Shown: one piece after another, positions 1 through 8,749 of the stretch | Layout of the letters: the number at the start of each line of letters is the position of its first letter | How positions within the stretch are numbered: the first letter of the stretch is position 1 | Source: Streptomyces albiflavescens | GTDB taxonomy: Bacteria; Actinomycetota; Actinomycetes; Streptomycetales; Streptomycetaceae | DNA: 64,000 nt | Direction of reading: 5' to 3' | NCBI RefSeq assembly: GCF_014645835.1 | Contig: NZ_BMMM01000007.1 | Coordinates: 88,699 to 152,698, forward strand | Made by a program: the position numbers and the translations under genes | Notes under the pieces: model-generated | Told to the model about the DNA's origin: nothing | What the model saw: the letters and a program-made list of their open reading frames with translations, nothing else | Databases searched by the model: none

Positions 1-104
1 CGGTTCCCCGCGCCCCTTTTCAGGGCCGCGGGGAACTGCGCAATCTTTTAGCGGGGGTCTGGGGGCGCAGCCCCCAGGGACGGGCAGGGGCGGAGGGGGC
101 GAAA
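1..104. repeat. Dispersed palindromic element, copy A (left end cut)
   Basis: GC-rich intergenic DNA almost identical to 7726-7836. It contains two hairpins, one built on GTTCCCCGCG and its complement and one on CTGGGGGC and its complement, and ends in a purine-rich arm whose partner arm should lie left of the window. It sits just after the stop codon of the leftward gene at 114, so it probably also serves as its terminator. Confidence 0.75.
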
Positions 105-113
105 ACACCCCCG

Positions 114-1013
114 TCAGCCTCGGCGACGGCGCGCCAAGACGATCGCTCCTCCGCCCGTCGCGAGCAGCGCGACCGCGCCCCCGGCGATGTACGGCGTCAT
201 GGAGCTGCCCCCGGTCTCGGCAAGGTCCGCCTCCGCCGGAGCCCCCTGGGGCTTCACGTCGGACGCCGGATCGGCCGGTTCGGCCTGCGGGGAAGCCGGG
301 GACGAACAGGTCGACCCGGCCAGGGTCACCGTTCCCTCGACCTCGGCCACGTTCAGCTTCAACGGGTTGATGGACACCTTGAGTTCGAGCGCGGTCGCGG
401 CCGCCGTACGGGACGTGGTCTCGGTCTTGGACAGGTCGAGGCGAACCTCACCGACCCCGGGCACCTTGACCTCCGTCGGCCCGCCGACCGACAGCGTCAC
501 CTTCTTCCCGAGGACGGTGACCTGGCCGAGCAGGTTCGCGGTGGCCACGGGCTTCTTCCCGGCCTCGCACGTCGCCTTCGAGGTCACCTGCTCCACCTCG
601 ATGAGCGACAGCAGCGGCAGCCCGGGGACATGGACCGCGGCGTGCGCGAGATCCGTGGAGCCCTCCGCCTTCCCGGCGGACACCGTGGCCTTCGCGGTGG
701 CGACGTCCGCGCGCAGCACGCTGAACGCACGCCCGCCGTCGACACCGTCCAACCGCGCGGTGAGCGCGGTCTTCTGGGCGCTCTGCGGCGCCTGCACCTC
801 GTTGAGGGAGACGGAGAGCGGAACGTCCACGGTCTTGTTGAGCAGGGACACGTCGAACCCGGTACGGAGCACGACGGCACTCGCGCGACCATGGTCAGTG
901 GTCGCGTGAGCGGAGCCCGCGCCGGCCAGCGCCGCGGGACCGGCGGCGAGGACACCGGCGGCCGCCGCGGCGGCGAAACGGCGCGCGGGCATGCGGAAGT
1001 TGTAGCTGTTCAA
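114..1013 (-). CDS. Sortase-anchored secreted protein (SCO1860-like, LAETG)
   Basis: Predicted exported protein of about 299 residues. An N-terminal basic and alanine-rich signal peptide ends near AGSAHA. The C-terminus has the sorting signal LAETG, a hydrophobic segment and an RRRRG tail, the pattern expected for a class E sortase substrate anchored to peptidoglycan. The middle is beta-rich, contains two cysteine-containing stretches and has no catalytic motif I recognise. I chose the TTG at 1013 because GGGGGT lies a suitable distance upstream and it gives a normal signal peptide. The in-frame ATG at 992 is an alternative, and the open frame extends to 1166 without support. The family matches proteins I know as SCO1860 family LAETG-anchored; function is unknown. 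Confidence 0.8.
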   Translation of the reverse strand: MNSYNFRMPARRFAAAAAAGVLAAGPAALAGAGSAHATTDHGRASAVVLRTGFDVSLLNKTVDVPLSVSLNEVQAPQSAQKTALTARLDGVDGGRAFSVLRADVATAKATVSAGKAEGSTDLAHAAVHVPGLPLLSLIEVEQVTSKATCEAGKKPVATANLLGQVTVLGKKVTLSVGGPTEVKVPGVGEVRLDLSKTETTSRTAAATALELKVSINPLKLNVAEVEGTVTLAGSTCSSPASPQAEPADPASDVKPQGAPAEADLAETGGSSMTPYIAGGAVALLATGGGAIVLARRRRG

Positions 1014-1392
1014 GGGTGGGACCCCCATAGGAGAAAAGCTTGGGACCCGGAAAGAATTACGCACCGAGAGTGAACAGTCAGCAACCTGACGCGACTTCAC
1101 TCCAACGTGGGGTTTCCGTGAATCAATTCGAATATCGCGGCACGCGCGTTCCCCGCCGTCACCCACTCAACTACCCCTGCGTGATCACGCCGGTTGATGC
1201 TCCGGCGCACGAATGAGGATGTCCGACGAGCCGGCCCAGCGGATCGTCACGCTCCGTCAATCATCTGAAGGCTTTCTGTAGTCACCGCACGTCCCGCCCG
1301 CTCGACGGGCGGCGGGACACGGGCGCTCCTATGCTGGTCCTGTAGGGCCTTGGGGCCCGGGTGGGGCGGGGCATCCACGCTTGGAGTCAGCC
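1014..1392. other. Divergent intergenic region
   Basis: The region separates the leftward LAETG gene from the rightward serine hydrolase gene and must hold both promoters. I see no convincing -35/-10 pair. A hairpin with an 8-bp stem (GTCCCGCC at 1291-1298, complement at 1311-1318) lies about 75 bases before the right-hand start. No open frame here looks coding. Confidence 0.5.
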
Positions 1393-2658
1393 ATGACGCA
1401 CTCATCCGGACGCTTGCGCATGAGTGTCCTCACCGCCACGGCGGTGGGGACACTCATGATGCCCCTCGCGGGCGGGACCGCCTTCGGGGCACCCACGCTC
1501 GGTCCCGCGGCTGCCGCCACCGTCACCTCCACCGAACCGCCCTCGCCCTCCGCCTCGCCCTCGGACGGCGTCCGCGCGCTCACCCCTGATGTGATGCACC
1601 AGCTCGACGTGACCGTGCAGCAGGTCATGCGGCAGGCGAACATCCCCGGGGTGACCGTGGGCATATGGACACCCGACAAGGGGAGCTACGTACGGTCGTT
1701 CGGGGTCGCCGACAAGAGCAGCGGCCAGAGGATGTCGCCGGACCTGTACATGCGGATCGGCAGCGAGACCAAGACCTTCACCGTGTCCGCCCTGCTGCAG
1801 CTGGTCGACGAGGGCAAGGTGGGCCTGGACGATCGGATCGACAAGTACGTCTCCGGTGTGCCCAACGGCGACAAGATCACGCTGCGCCAGCTGGCCGGAA
1901 TGCGCAGCGGGCTCTTCAACTACTCCGAGGATCCTGACTTCTTCAAGGCTCTGACGTCCGATCCGCAGCGGCCGTTCACACCGCAGCAGCTGCTCGACTA
2001 CGCCTTCAAGCACCCCGTGCTGTTCCCGCCCGGCGAGAAGTTCTACTACAGCAACACCAACCTCATCCTGCTCGGCCTGGTCGTGGAGAAGGCCGGCGGT
2101 CGGCCGCTGGGGGACTACATCGAGAAGAACATCCTCCAACCGGCCGGAATGAACCACACGATCTTCCCGACCGACGCGGCGTTCCCGACCCCGCACGCGC
2201 AGGGCTACACGAACCAGACCGCAAACGGGAAGGTCGCGGAGACGGCCGACTGGAATCCCTCCTGGGGCTGGGCGGCGGGCGCGATGATCTCCAACCTGAA
2301 CGATCTGCACACCTGGGCACCCACCGTGGCCACGGGCGTGTTCCCCGACGGTTCCCGCATGATCAGCCCTGTCACGCAGAAGCAGCGGCTCACCACACCC
2401 CCGACCACGATCCCTGGCGCCGGGTACGGCCTCGGCATCTTCAACGTCCAGGGCTGGATCGGACACAACGGCTCACTGCCGGGCTACGAATCCCTGACGA
2501 TCTATCTCCCGTCGGCGAAGGCGACCGTCGTCGTGTTGCTGAACACCGACATCAACTATCACGACGCGGAGCCCAGCACCGTCATCGGTCAGGCCATCAC
2601 GAAGATCGTCAGTCCGCAGCACGTCTTCAACCTGCCCGCGCAGCCGGCGGCGCACTGA
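1393..2658 (+). CDS. Secreted serine hydrolase, beta-lactamase / D-alanyl-D-alanine carboxypeptidase (S12) family
   Basis: Exported 421-residue enzyme of the class C beta-lactamase / peptidase S12 fold. All three active-site elements are visible: SETK (Ser124, Lys127), YSN (Tyr219-Asn221) and a final HNG in IGHNGSLPGY. An N-terminal signal-like segment is followed by an Ala/Pro/Ser linker. The ATG at 1393 is preferred over the TTG at 1381 because GGAG lies six bases before it. The family hydrolyses peptidoglycan stem peptides, D-amino-acid peptides or esters; the substrate cannot be read from sequence. It stands alone, facing the amidohydrolase operon tail. Confidence 0.85.
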   Translation: MTHSSGRLRMSVLTATAVGTLMMPLAGGTAFGAPTLGPAAAATVTSTEPPSPSASPSDGVRALTPDVMHQLDVTVQQVMRQANIPGVTVGIWTPDKGSYVRSFGVADKSSGQRMSPDLYMRIGSETKTFTVSALLQLVDEGKVGLDDRIDKYVSGVPNGDKITLRQLAGMRSGLFNYSEDPDFFKALTSDPQRPFTPQQLLDYAFKHPVLFPPGEKFYYSNTNLILLGLVVEKAGGRPLGDYIEKNILQPAGMNHTIFPTDAAFPTPHAQGYTNQTANGKVAETADWNPSWGWAAGAMISNLNDLHTWAPTVATGVFPDGSRMISPVTQKQRLTTPPTTIPGAGYGLGIFNVQGWIGHNGSLPGYESLTIYLPSAKATVVVLLNTDINYHDAEPSTVIGQAITKIVSPQHVFNLPAQPAAH

Positions 2659-2675
2659 CCGCCGCACCAGGACCT

Positions 2676-2694
2676 GTCCATCAGAAGCCCCTAG
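2676..2694 (-). repeat. 3-prime-end motif, diverged copy
   Basis: On the minus strand the stop codon TAG of the amidohydrolase gene is followed at once by GGGCTTCTGATGGA. The same word, with GGGGTTT in place of GGGCTT, follows the TAG stop codons of the genes ending at 23919 (+) and 58411 (-). This copy is shorter and less conserved. Confidence 0.6.
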
Positions 2695-3782
2695 CCGACC
2701 ACCTGCCCGTTGAGCACCACCCGGCGCGGAGCCACCAGCACCCGGACGTCCGCCCGCGGATCCGCCTCGTACACCACGAGGTCCGCGGGTGCCCCCTCGT
2801 CGAGGCCGGGCCGCCCGAGCCATCGCCGCGCGCCCCACGTGGTGGCGGACAGCGCCGCTACGGGCGGGATGCCGGCGGTGACGAGTTCGGCGACCTCGGC
2901 GCCGGCCAGTCCGTGGGCGAGTGAGCCGCCGGCGTCCGTGCCGACGTAGACGGGGATTCCGGCGTCGTACGCGGCGCGCACCGTGTCGTAGCGCCGCTCG
3001 TGCAGTCGTCGCATGTGCGCCGACCAGCGCGGGAACTTCGCCTCGCCGCCGGCAGCGAGCTGCGGGAAGATCGCGATGTTCACGAGCGTGGGGACGATCG
3101 CGACCCCGCGATCGGCGAACAGCGGGATGGTGTCCTCGGTCAGGCCCGTCGCGTGCTCGATGCAGTCGATGCCCGCCTCGACCAGGTCCCGGAGCGAATC
3201 CTCCGCGAAGCAGTGCGCGGTCACCCGCGCGCCCAGGCGGTGTGCCTCGGCGATCGCCGCCTCCACGGCCCCGCGCGGCCAGCACGCGCCCAGGTCGCCC
3301 GTGCCGCGGTCGAGCCAGTCGCCCACCAGTTTGACCCAGCCGTCGCCGCGCCGGGCCTCCTGGGCGACGTACGCGACCAGGTCCTCCGGCTCGACCTCCC
3401 ACGCGTAGTTACGGATGTAGCGGCGTGTACGCGCGATGTGCCTGCCCGCACGGATGATCTTCGGGAGGTCCTCGCGGTCGTCGACCCATCGGGTGTCGGA
3501 GGGCGAGCCCGCGTCCCGGATCAGCAGGGTGCCCGCGTCGCGGTCGGTCAGCGCCTGCTTCTCGGAAACGCCCTCGGGGACGGGGCCGTGGGTGTCGAGC
3601 CCGACGTGGCAGTGCGCGTCGACGAGACCGGGCAGCGCCCAGCCCTCGACGGTACGGACGTCACGGGCGTCGGCGGGACGCTCGTACGAAATCCTCCCGC
3701 CGACGACCCAGAGTTCGTCACGGACGTCGTCGGGCCCGACGAGGACCCGCCCCTTCACGTGCAGCACCGCGCGATCGCTCAT
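2691..3782 (-). CDS. Amidohydrolase family protein
   Basis: Cytoplasmic metal-dependent hydrolase of 363 residues, amidohydrolase superfamily, nearest in style to imidazolonepropionase-like enzymes. The metal-binding HxH is in VDAHCHVG near residues 56-60. Further metal ligands fit His in VTAHCF and His in CIEHATG, and the late Asp is in YVGTDAGG. An AAGGTG ribosome site precedes the ATG. It starts 34 bases after the ABC ATPase gene and is probably the last gene of that operon, so it may act on the imported compound. The substrate (cyclic amide, acylated amino acid or similar) cannot be assigned. Confidence 0.82.
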   Translation of the reverse strand: MSDRAVLHVKGRVLVGPDDVRDELWVVGGRISYERPADARDVRTVEGWALPGLVDAHCHVGLDTHGPVPEGVSEKQALTDRDAGTLLIRDAGSPSDTRWVDDREDLPKIIRAGRHIARTRRYIRNYAWEVEPEDLVAYVAQEARRGDGWVKLVGDWLDRGTGDLGACWPRGAVEAAIAEAHRLGARVTAHCFAEDSLRDLVEAGIDCIEHATGLTEDTIPLFADRGVAIVPTLVNIAIFPQLAAGGEAKFPRWSAHMRRLHERRYDTVRAAYDAGIPVYVGTDAGGSLAHGLAGAEVAELVTAGIPPVAALSATTWGARRWLGRPGLDEGAPADLVVYEADPRADVRVLVAPRRVVLNGQVVG

Positions 3783-3816
3783 GACGGCACCTTAATTCCT
3801 GCCGAACGGCTGGGCG

Positions 3817-4596
3817 CTAGGGGCCCTTTTCGGTCTCCTCCACGTCCGCCATCGCCGGGTCGAGGAGCCGGGACAGGAAGTGGCGGGTGCGCTCGTGGCT
3901 CGGGTTGCCGATGACCTGCGCGGGCGTGCCGTCCTCGACGATCACGCCGCCGTCCATGAAGACGACCCGGTCGGCGACCTCGCGCGCGAAGGTCATCTCG
4001 TGGGTGACGACCATCATCGTCATGCCCTCGTCGGCGAGCATCCGCATCACGGCGAGTACGTCGCCCACGAGCTCGGGGTCGAGCGCCGAGGTCGGCTCGT
4101 CGAAGAGCATCACCTCGGGACCCATGGCGAGCGCGCGGGCGATGGCGACGCGCTGCTGCTGGCCGCCGGAGAGAGAGGCCGGGTAAGCGTCGGCCTTCTC
4201 CGACAGGCCCACCCGCCGCAGGTTCTCGGCGGCGATCCGGGCGGCCTCCTCCTTGCCCCGGCGCAGCACCCGGCGCTGCGGCAGAGTCAGGTTCTCGGTC
4301 ACCGACAGGTGTGGGAAGAGGTTGAACTGCTGGAAGACCATCCCGATGCGGCGGCGTACCGCGTCGATGTCGACGTCGGGGTGCGTGACCTCCGTGCCGC
4401 CGACCAGGACCTGGCCCTTGGTGGGCTCTTCGAGGAGGTTGACGCAGCGCAGCAGCGTGGACTTGCCGGAGCCGGACGGCCCGATGACGCAGACGACCTC
4501 GCCCTGCCCGACCTCCAGGTCGATGCCGCGCAGGACCTCGTTGTCGCCGAAGGACTTGTACAGGTCCCGGACGTGGATCTCTGGAGTACTGCTCAC
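3817..4596 (-). CDS. Polar amino-acid ABC transporter, ATP-binding protein
   Basis: ATPase of an amino-acid importer of the GlnQ/GluA type, 259 residues. Walker A is GPSGSGKST (about 39-47), the Q-loop is VFQQFN, the signature is LSGGQQQR (about 142-149) and Walker B is VMLFDEP (about 162-168). The GTG start overlaps the stop of the permease gene by four bases, which fits translational coupling. Length is normal for the family. Together with the permease and binding protein it forms a complete importer; which amino acid or derivative it moves is unknown. Confidence 0.93.
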   Translation of the reverse strand: MSSTPEIHVRDLYKSFGDNEVLRGIDLEVGQGEVVCVIGPSGSGKSTLLRCVNLLEEPTKGQVLVGGTEVTHPDVDIDAVRRRIGMVFQQFNLFPHLSVTENLTLPQRRVLRRGKEEAARIAAENLRRVGLSEKADAYPASLSGGQQQRVAIARALAMGPEVMLFDEPTSALDPELVGDVLAVMRMLADEGMTMMVVTHEMTFAREVADRVVFMDGGVIVEDGTPAQVIGNPSHERTRHFLSRLLDPAMADVEETEKGP

Positions 4597-5426
4597 TTGG
4601 TGGCCTCCCCGGCCTTGGCCTCCAGGCGGCGTACGACGAAGCCGAGCGGCACGGTGACCAGCAGATAGCACAGGCCCGCGACGAGGATCGGTGTGGAGTT
4701 GGCGGTCTGGCTCGCCAGGTCGCGCCCGAACTTGGTGAGTTCGCGTTCCTCCAGGGTGACACCGAGGAACAGCACCAGAGAGGAGTCCTTGAAGAGGAGC
4801 ACGAGCTCGTTGGTGAGCGGCGGGATCACGATGCGGAACGCCTGCGGAATGATGATCGAGACCATGGCTCGCGCGTGCGAGAAGCCCAGCGAACGGGCCG
4901 CCTCCATCTGCCCCTTGGGCACCGCCTGGATGCCCGCGCGGATCGTCTCCGCCATGTACGCGGCCGACACCAGGCCGAGCGCGAGCGCCACCTTGCCGTA
5001 CGTGCCGCCGGGGATCTCCGTGCCCGGGAACGCCAAGGGCACGGCGACGCCCACGAAGACGAAGATCAACAGGGCGGGCAGACCGCGGAAGATCTCGATG
5101 TAGATGCCGGCGAGCCAGCGGTAGGGGCCCACCGGGGACAGCCGCATCAGGGCGATGACCATGCCGAGCACGAGACCGAACACGAAGCCGGACATCGTGT
5201 AGAGCACGGTGTTCTTCAGCGCCAGCGTGATGACGTCCGGGAACATCTGCTTGACCAGGTCCCACTGGGCGAACTGGTTCTTCAGACGTCCCCAGTCGGC
5301 CGTGACCGCGAGGGCGATCACGGCGGCGACGAAGACGACGTACTGCGCGCCGCGCGAGAGCGCGCGCTTCTGACGTCGGGTCAGGCCGGACTTGCGGGGC
5401 TGGACTTGTGCGTCGGCACCGCTCAT
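4593..5426 (-). CDS. Polar amino-acid ABC transporter, permease
   Basis: Inner-membrane permease of the HisMQ type, 277 residues, with several hydrophobic helices and the EAA loop around AARSLGFSHARAM. The ATG at 5426 overlaps the stop of the binding-protein gene (ATGA). A longer in-frame extension to 5477 is not supported because it would run into the upstream gene. There is a single permease, so the importer probably uses a homodimer. Confidence 0.92.
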   Translation of the reverse strand: MSGADAQVQPRKSGLTRRQKRALSRGAQYVVFVAAVIALAVTADWGRLKNQFAQWDLVKQMFPDVITLALKNTVLYTMSGFVFGLVLGMVIALMRLSPVGPYRWLAGIYIEIFRGLPALLIFVFVGVAVPLAFPGTEIPGGTYGKVALALGLVSAAYMAETIRAGIQAVPKGQMEAARSLGFSHARAMVSIIIPQAFRIVIPPLTNELVLLFKDSSLVLFLGVTLEERELTKFGRDLASQTANSTPILVAGLCYLLVTVPLGFVVRRLEAKAGEATK

Positions 5427-6271
5427 GAGGCGGACGGGGCGGCGGAGGCCGCGGACTGGTCGTACGGGCCGATCCACTGCTCGTAGAGCTTCTTGTACGT
5501 GCCGTCGGCCTTCGCGCCCTTGATCGCCTTGTTGATGGCGGCGAGGAGCTTGGTGTTGCCCTTCTTCACCGTGAAGCCGTACTGCTCACCGGTGTTGAGG
5601 TTGTCGACCACCTTGAAGGCGTCGGCGTTGGCCTTGTCCTTCAGCCAGCCCTGGACGACCGGGTAGTCGATGACGACGGCCTGGACCTGGCCGGTGCGCA
5701 GGCCGTTGAGGACCGCGTCGGAGGACTCGAAGGAGACCGGGTCGAAGCCCTTCTTCGTCACGTAGTCCTCGCCCGTGGTCTGCGCCTGGGCGCCGAGCTT
5801 CTTGCCCTTGGACTTCACGTCGGCGAGGGAGTTGATGCCGCTCTTCTTGTCGACCAGGACGGCCTGCGTCGCGTCGAAGTACGGGTCGGAGAAGTCGACG
5901 TTCTTCTTGCGCTCCTCGGTGATCGTCATGCCGGCCGCGGCGAGGTCGCACTGGCCGGAGTTGAGGAACGCGCCCGTCTTGAAGTTCTCGAAGGGCGTGT
6001 CGACGATGGCCTGCTTCACACCGAGGTCCTTGGCGACCAGGTCGATGAGAGAGACGTCGAAGCCCTGCACCTTGCCGCCGATCTCCGACTGGAAGGGCGG
6101 GTAGGGGAGGTGCGTGCAGGTCGTGAGCTGGCCCGCCTTCACCACGGGGACCCCCTTGGCGGTGGCCTTGCCTCCTCCGCCGTCCGAGGAGCAGCCGGCC
6201 ACGAGCAGCAGCCCGGCCGTCGCGGTGGTGGCGGCCAGAATGCGGGTCCGGCGTCCGAGGACCGAGTTCAC
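5423..6271 (-). CDS. Amino-acid ABC transporter, substrate-binding lipoprotein
   Basis: Extracytoplasmic binding protein of 282 residues (bacterial solute-binding family 3). A lipoprotein signal peptide ends at LLVAGC, giving lipidated Cys27. Family features include the GFDVSLIDLVAKDLG segment and the CDLAAAGMTITEER stretch typical of periplasmic amino-acid receptors. The GTG start has a perfect AGGAGG seven bases upstream. It is the first gene of a four-gene operon (receptor, permease, ATPase, amidohydrolase) driven by the promoter at 6304-6331. Confidence 0.93.
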   Translation of the reverse strand: MNSVLGRRTRILAATTATAGLLLVAGCSSDGGGGKATAKGVPVVKAGQLTTCTHLPYPPFQSEIGGKVQGFDVSLIDLVAKDLGVKQAIVDTPFENFKTGAFLNSGQCDLAAAGMTITEERKKNVDFSDPYFDATQAVLVDKKSGINSLADVKSKGKKLGAQAQTTGEDYVTKKGFDPVSFESSDAVLNGLRTGQVQAVVIDYPVVQGWLKDKANADAFKVVDNLNTGEQYGFTVKKGNTKLLAAINKAIKGAKADGTYKKLYEQWIGPYDQSAASAAPSAS

Positions 6272-6303
6272 GGAGACCTCCTATGGGGGAACTGTGGGTT
6301 CCG

Positions 6304-6332
6304 ATTATAAGGAAAGGTTTGAGTTGCTCAAA
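6304..6332 (-). promoter_or_regulatory. Promoter with overlapping operator for the amino-acid importer operon
   Basis: On the minus strand a perfect -10 TATAAT (6304-6309) is preceded, after 16 bases, by -35 TTGAGC (6326-6331). The -35 lies inside a perfect 15-base dyad, TTTGAGCAACTCAAA (6318-6332), well placed for a repressor to block RNA polymerase. The predicted leader to the GTG start is about 26 bases. The protein that binds is unknown. Confidence 0.7.
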
Positions 6333-6543
6333 ACAATCCGATGGTTGCTGGGCCGCCCGGCCTCGGATCCGGTGCCGAAAGGGGTGCCGGTGGTCTCGTG
6401 CCGGGCGTAGCGGCCGCCGACCGGTACGCCCCTCCCCCACCGCGTCCGAGACCCACGGGATCGCCGGTTACGCTCAAAACCGCGCACCCGCGTGCCACAA
6501 CGCGTATCCGCGCATCGAAACCGTGAGCGAAGAGAGCACCGCC

Positions 6544-7644
6544 GTGACCCACCCCTTCCTGGACCTGGCGCCGCTGAGCGCCACGCACTTCGCGTCGATC
6601 GAGGACCGCGTGGCCCGGCTGCTCTCCACCGAGCAGGACGTCGTGATCATGCAGGGGGAGGCGCTGCTCCCGCTGGAGGGGGCCATTCGCGCGACGGCCG
6701 GACCCGGCACGACCGCGCTCAACGTCATCACCGGTCCGTACGGACAGACCTTCGGGGACTGGCTGCGGGACTGCGGGGCCACCGTGATCGATCTGGCGGT
6801 GCCCTTCCACACCGCCGTCACCGCCGCGCAGATCCGCGAGGCCTTCGCCGAGCACCCGTCGATCGACTTCGTGTCGCTCGTGCACGCGGAGGCCGCCACC
6901 GGGAACACCAATCCGGTCGCGAAGATCGGCGAGGTCGTGCGTGAGCACGGCGCGCTCTTCTACCTGGACGCGGTCGCGTCGATCGGCGCCGAGCCGGTGC
7001 TGCCGGACGCATGGGGTGTCGACCTGTGCGTGATCGGGGCGCAGAAGGCGATGGGCGGCCCCGCGGGCGTGTCGGCGGTGTCGGTGAGCGAGCGGGCGTG
7101 GGCGCGGATGGCCGCGAATCCGACGGCGCCGCGCCGCTCGTATCTCTCCTTGCTGGACTGGAAGGAGAGGTGGGTCGACGGCGGGCGTAAGGCCCTGCTG
7201 CACGCGCCGGCGCAGTTGGAGATGCTGGCGCTCGAGGCGTGCGTCGAGCGCATCGAGGGTGAGGGGCTGGCCGCGGTGATGGACCGTCACGCCTCGGCCG
7301 CTGCGGCGACTCGGGCGGGGGCCGTCGCCCTGGGCGGCGGGCTCGAGCCGTATGTGTACGCGCCGTCCGACGCCGCACCTGTCGCCACGACGTTGCGGGT
7401 GCCGGTGGGGGTTGACGCGTCGGCGCTGGTCGCGAAGGCGCTTGCCGCCGATCCGGTGCTTCCGTTGGTCGCGGGTGGGGGTGCGCTCGCAACGTCGATG
7501 ATCCGGGTGAACCACTATGGGCCCGATGCGACGCAGGGGGTCGTCCACTCCAGCCTTGCGGGGCTTGGGGCCGCGTTGGCCGAGTTCGGCGTCGCGGTGG
7601 ATCTGGAGGGGGCGCGACGGGCTGTGGCGGGGGTCTGGGGCTGA
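6544..7644 (+). CDS. Class V aminotransferase (alanine-glyoxylate / serine-pyruvate aminotransferase type)
   Basis: Pyridoxal-phosphate enzyme of 366 residues. The Schiff-base lysine is in GAQKAMGGPAG and the cofactor-binding Asp is in FYLDAVASIGAE. Family members transfer amino groups to glyoxylate or pyruvate. The GTG at 6544 was chosen for the purine-rich stretch before it; a GTG at 6523 is possible. It diverges from the amino-acid importer operon across 272 bases, so both may serve one nitrogen compound, but no substrate can be assigned. Confidence 0.82.
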   Translation: MTHPFLDLAPLSATHFASIEDRVARLLSTEQDVVIMQGEALLPLEGAIRATAGPGTTALNVITGPYGQTFGDWLRDCGATVIDLAVPFHTAVTAAQIREAFAEHPSIDFVSLVHAEAATGNTNPVAKIGEVVREHGALFYLDAVASIGAEPVLPDAWGVDLCVIGAQKAMGGPAGVSAVSVSERAWARMAANPTAPRRSYLSLLDWKERWVDGGRKALLHAPAQLEMLALEACVERIEGEGLAAVMDRHASAAAATRAGAVALGGGLEPYVYAPSDAAPVATTLRVPVGVDASALVAKALAADPVLPLVAGGGALATSMIRVNHYGPDATQGVVHSSLAGLGAALAEFGVAVDLEGARRAVAGVWG

Positions 7645-7658
7645 GGCCCGAGCGATAG

Positions 7659-7833
7659 TTCGCCCCCTCCGCCCCTACCCGTCCCGTACCAGCCTTCGGC
7701 TGCGGGTTCGTGGGGGCTTGTCGCGCGGTTCCCCGCGCCCCTTTTCAGGGCCGCGGGGAACTGCGCAATCTTTTAGCGGGGGTCTGGGGGCGCAGCCCCC
7801 AGGGACGGGACGGATAGGGGCGGAGGGGGCGAA
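7659..7833. repeat. Dispersed palindromic element, copy B
   Basis: A 175-base element between the aminotransferase gene and ectA. Outer arms at 7659-7687 and 7805-7833 are near-perfect reverse complements, pyrimidine-rich on the left and purine-rich on the right. The inside holds nested hairpins nearly identical to those at 1-104. It starts 14 bases after a stop codon and probably terminates transcription. The same design recurs at 56479-56613. Confidence 0.8.
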
Positions 7834-8138
7834 AAACTCCCGCCTATCCAGTAATTAATTCGGCGCAGCTTCCCGCATTCTTCTGCCCGCTTTTTCCGTG
7901 CCTAAACGCAAAGATTTCGCGAAGGCCAACCGACGTAATTCGGGCAGATCTCGTGGCCATTACGTGGCTGTGACGCACTCCACACCCCGCCCGTTTCCTC
8001 CACTATTTCCGGATGAAAACGGGACTTATCGCCGTCGACTCACGCACCCTTCACGGGCGCGTGATAACACATGGGCGCGCCGCACGTAACCCCGATCGAC
8101 GATGCAATTTGAACTTTCGCTCGGTAAATTCAATCCGC
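7834..8138 (+). promoter_or_regulatory. ectA upstream region
   Basis: About 300 bases, more AT-rich than the surroundings, with no convincing gene. It should contain the osmotic and stress-responsive ect promoter. No ribosome site precedes the ectA ATG, while TAAATT (8125-8130) ends eight bases before it. That is the spacing of a -10 for a leaderless transcript, but a matching -35 is not clear. The short open frame 7898-8089 is rejected. Confidence 0.4.
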
Positions 8139-8702
8139 ATGACCGCCGCCCACGCAGACCTGCAAGCGGAATTCCTGGAAATGCCGGAGGGCCTTCGGAT
8201 CGACCGTCCGGAGGTGGCCGACGGGGCCGCGCTCTGGCGTATCGCCAAGGACTCCAGAACCCTCGATCTCAACTCCTCGTACAGCTATCTGCTCTGGTGC
8301 CGTGACTTCGCCGGCACGTCGGCGGTGGCGCGCGACGAGGAGGGGACGCCCGTCGGTTTCGTCACCGGATACATCCGGCCCGAGCGCCCGCGCACACTGC
8401 TCGTCTGGCAGGTGGCCGTCGACGGCGCCTACCGCGGACGCGGGCTCGCCGCGGCGCTGCTCGACGGGCTGACCGCACGGGTCGCCGAGGAGAGCGAGCA
8501 CGCGCCGACCACCGTGGAGACGACGATCACGCCCGGCAACACCGCCTCCGAGCGCCTGTTCACGTCGTACGCGCGACGCCACGGCGCGACCGTCGAGCGC
8601 GAAGTCCTGTTCCAGGCCGGGCAGTTCCCCGACGGGACGCACGATCCCGAGGTGCTGTACCGCATCGGTCCCCTCTCCCCCGCCTCCCCCCTCTCCCGCT
8701 GA
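8139..8702 (+). CDS. ectA: L-2,4-diaminobutyrate N-acetyltransferase
   Basis: First committed enzyme of ectoine synthesis: acetylates L-2,4-diaminobutyrate with acetyl-CoA to N-gamma-acetyl-diaminobutyrate. The 187-residue GNAT protein carries the EctA stretch LDLNSSYSYLLWCRDF and the acetyl-CoA loop YRGRGLAAAL. The ATG at 8139 gives the usual length; longer in-frame starts reach back to 8013 but lack support. It heads the ectABCD operon, 47 bases before ectB. It may be translated from a leaderless mRNA. Confidence 0.95.
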   Translation: MTAAHADLQAEFLEMPEGLRIDRPEVADGAALWRIAKDSRTLDLNSSYSYLLWCRDFAGTSAVARDEEGTPVGFVTGYIRPERPRTLLVWQVAVDGAYRGRGLAAALLDGLTARVAEESEHAPTTVETTITPGNTASERLFTSYARRHGATVEREVLFQAGQFPDGTHDPEVLYRIGPLSPASPLSR

Positions 8703-8749
8703 CCTGCCCCGATCTTCTTCTCCCCCCACGCTTCGAGGAGCGATTCGCT

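Noticed and set aside
7898..8089. 63-codon frame before ectA
   Set aside because: Codon use and composition differ from nearby genes, there is no ribosome site, and it lies in the expected ect promoter region.
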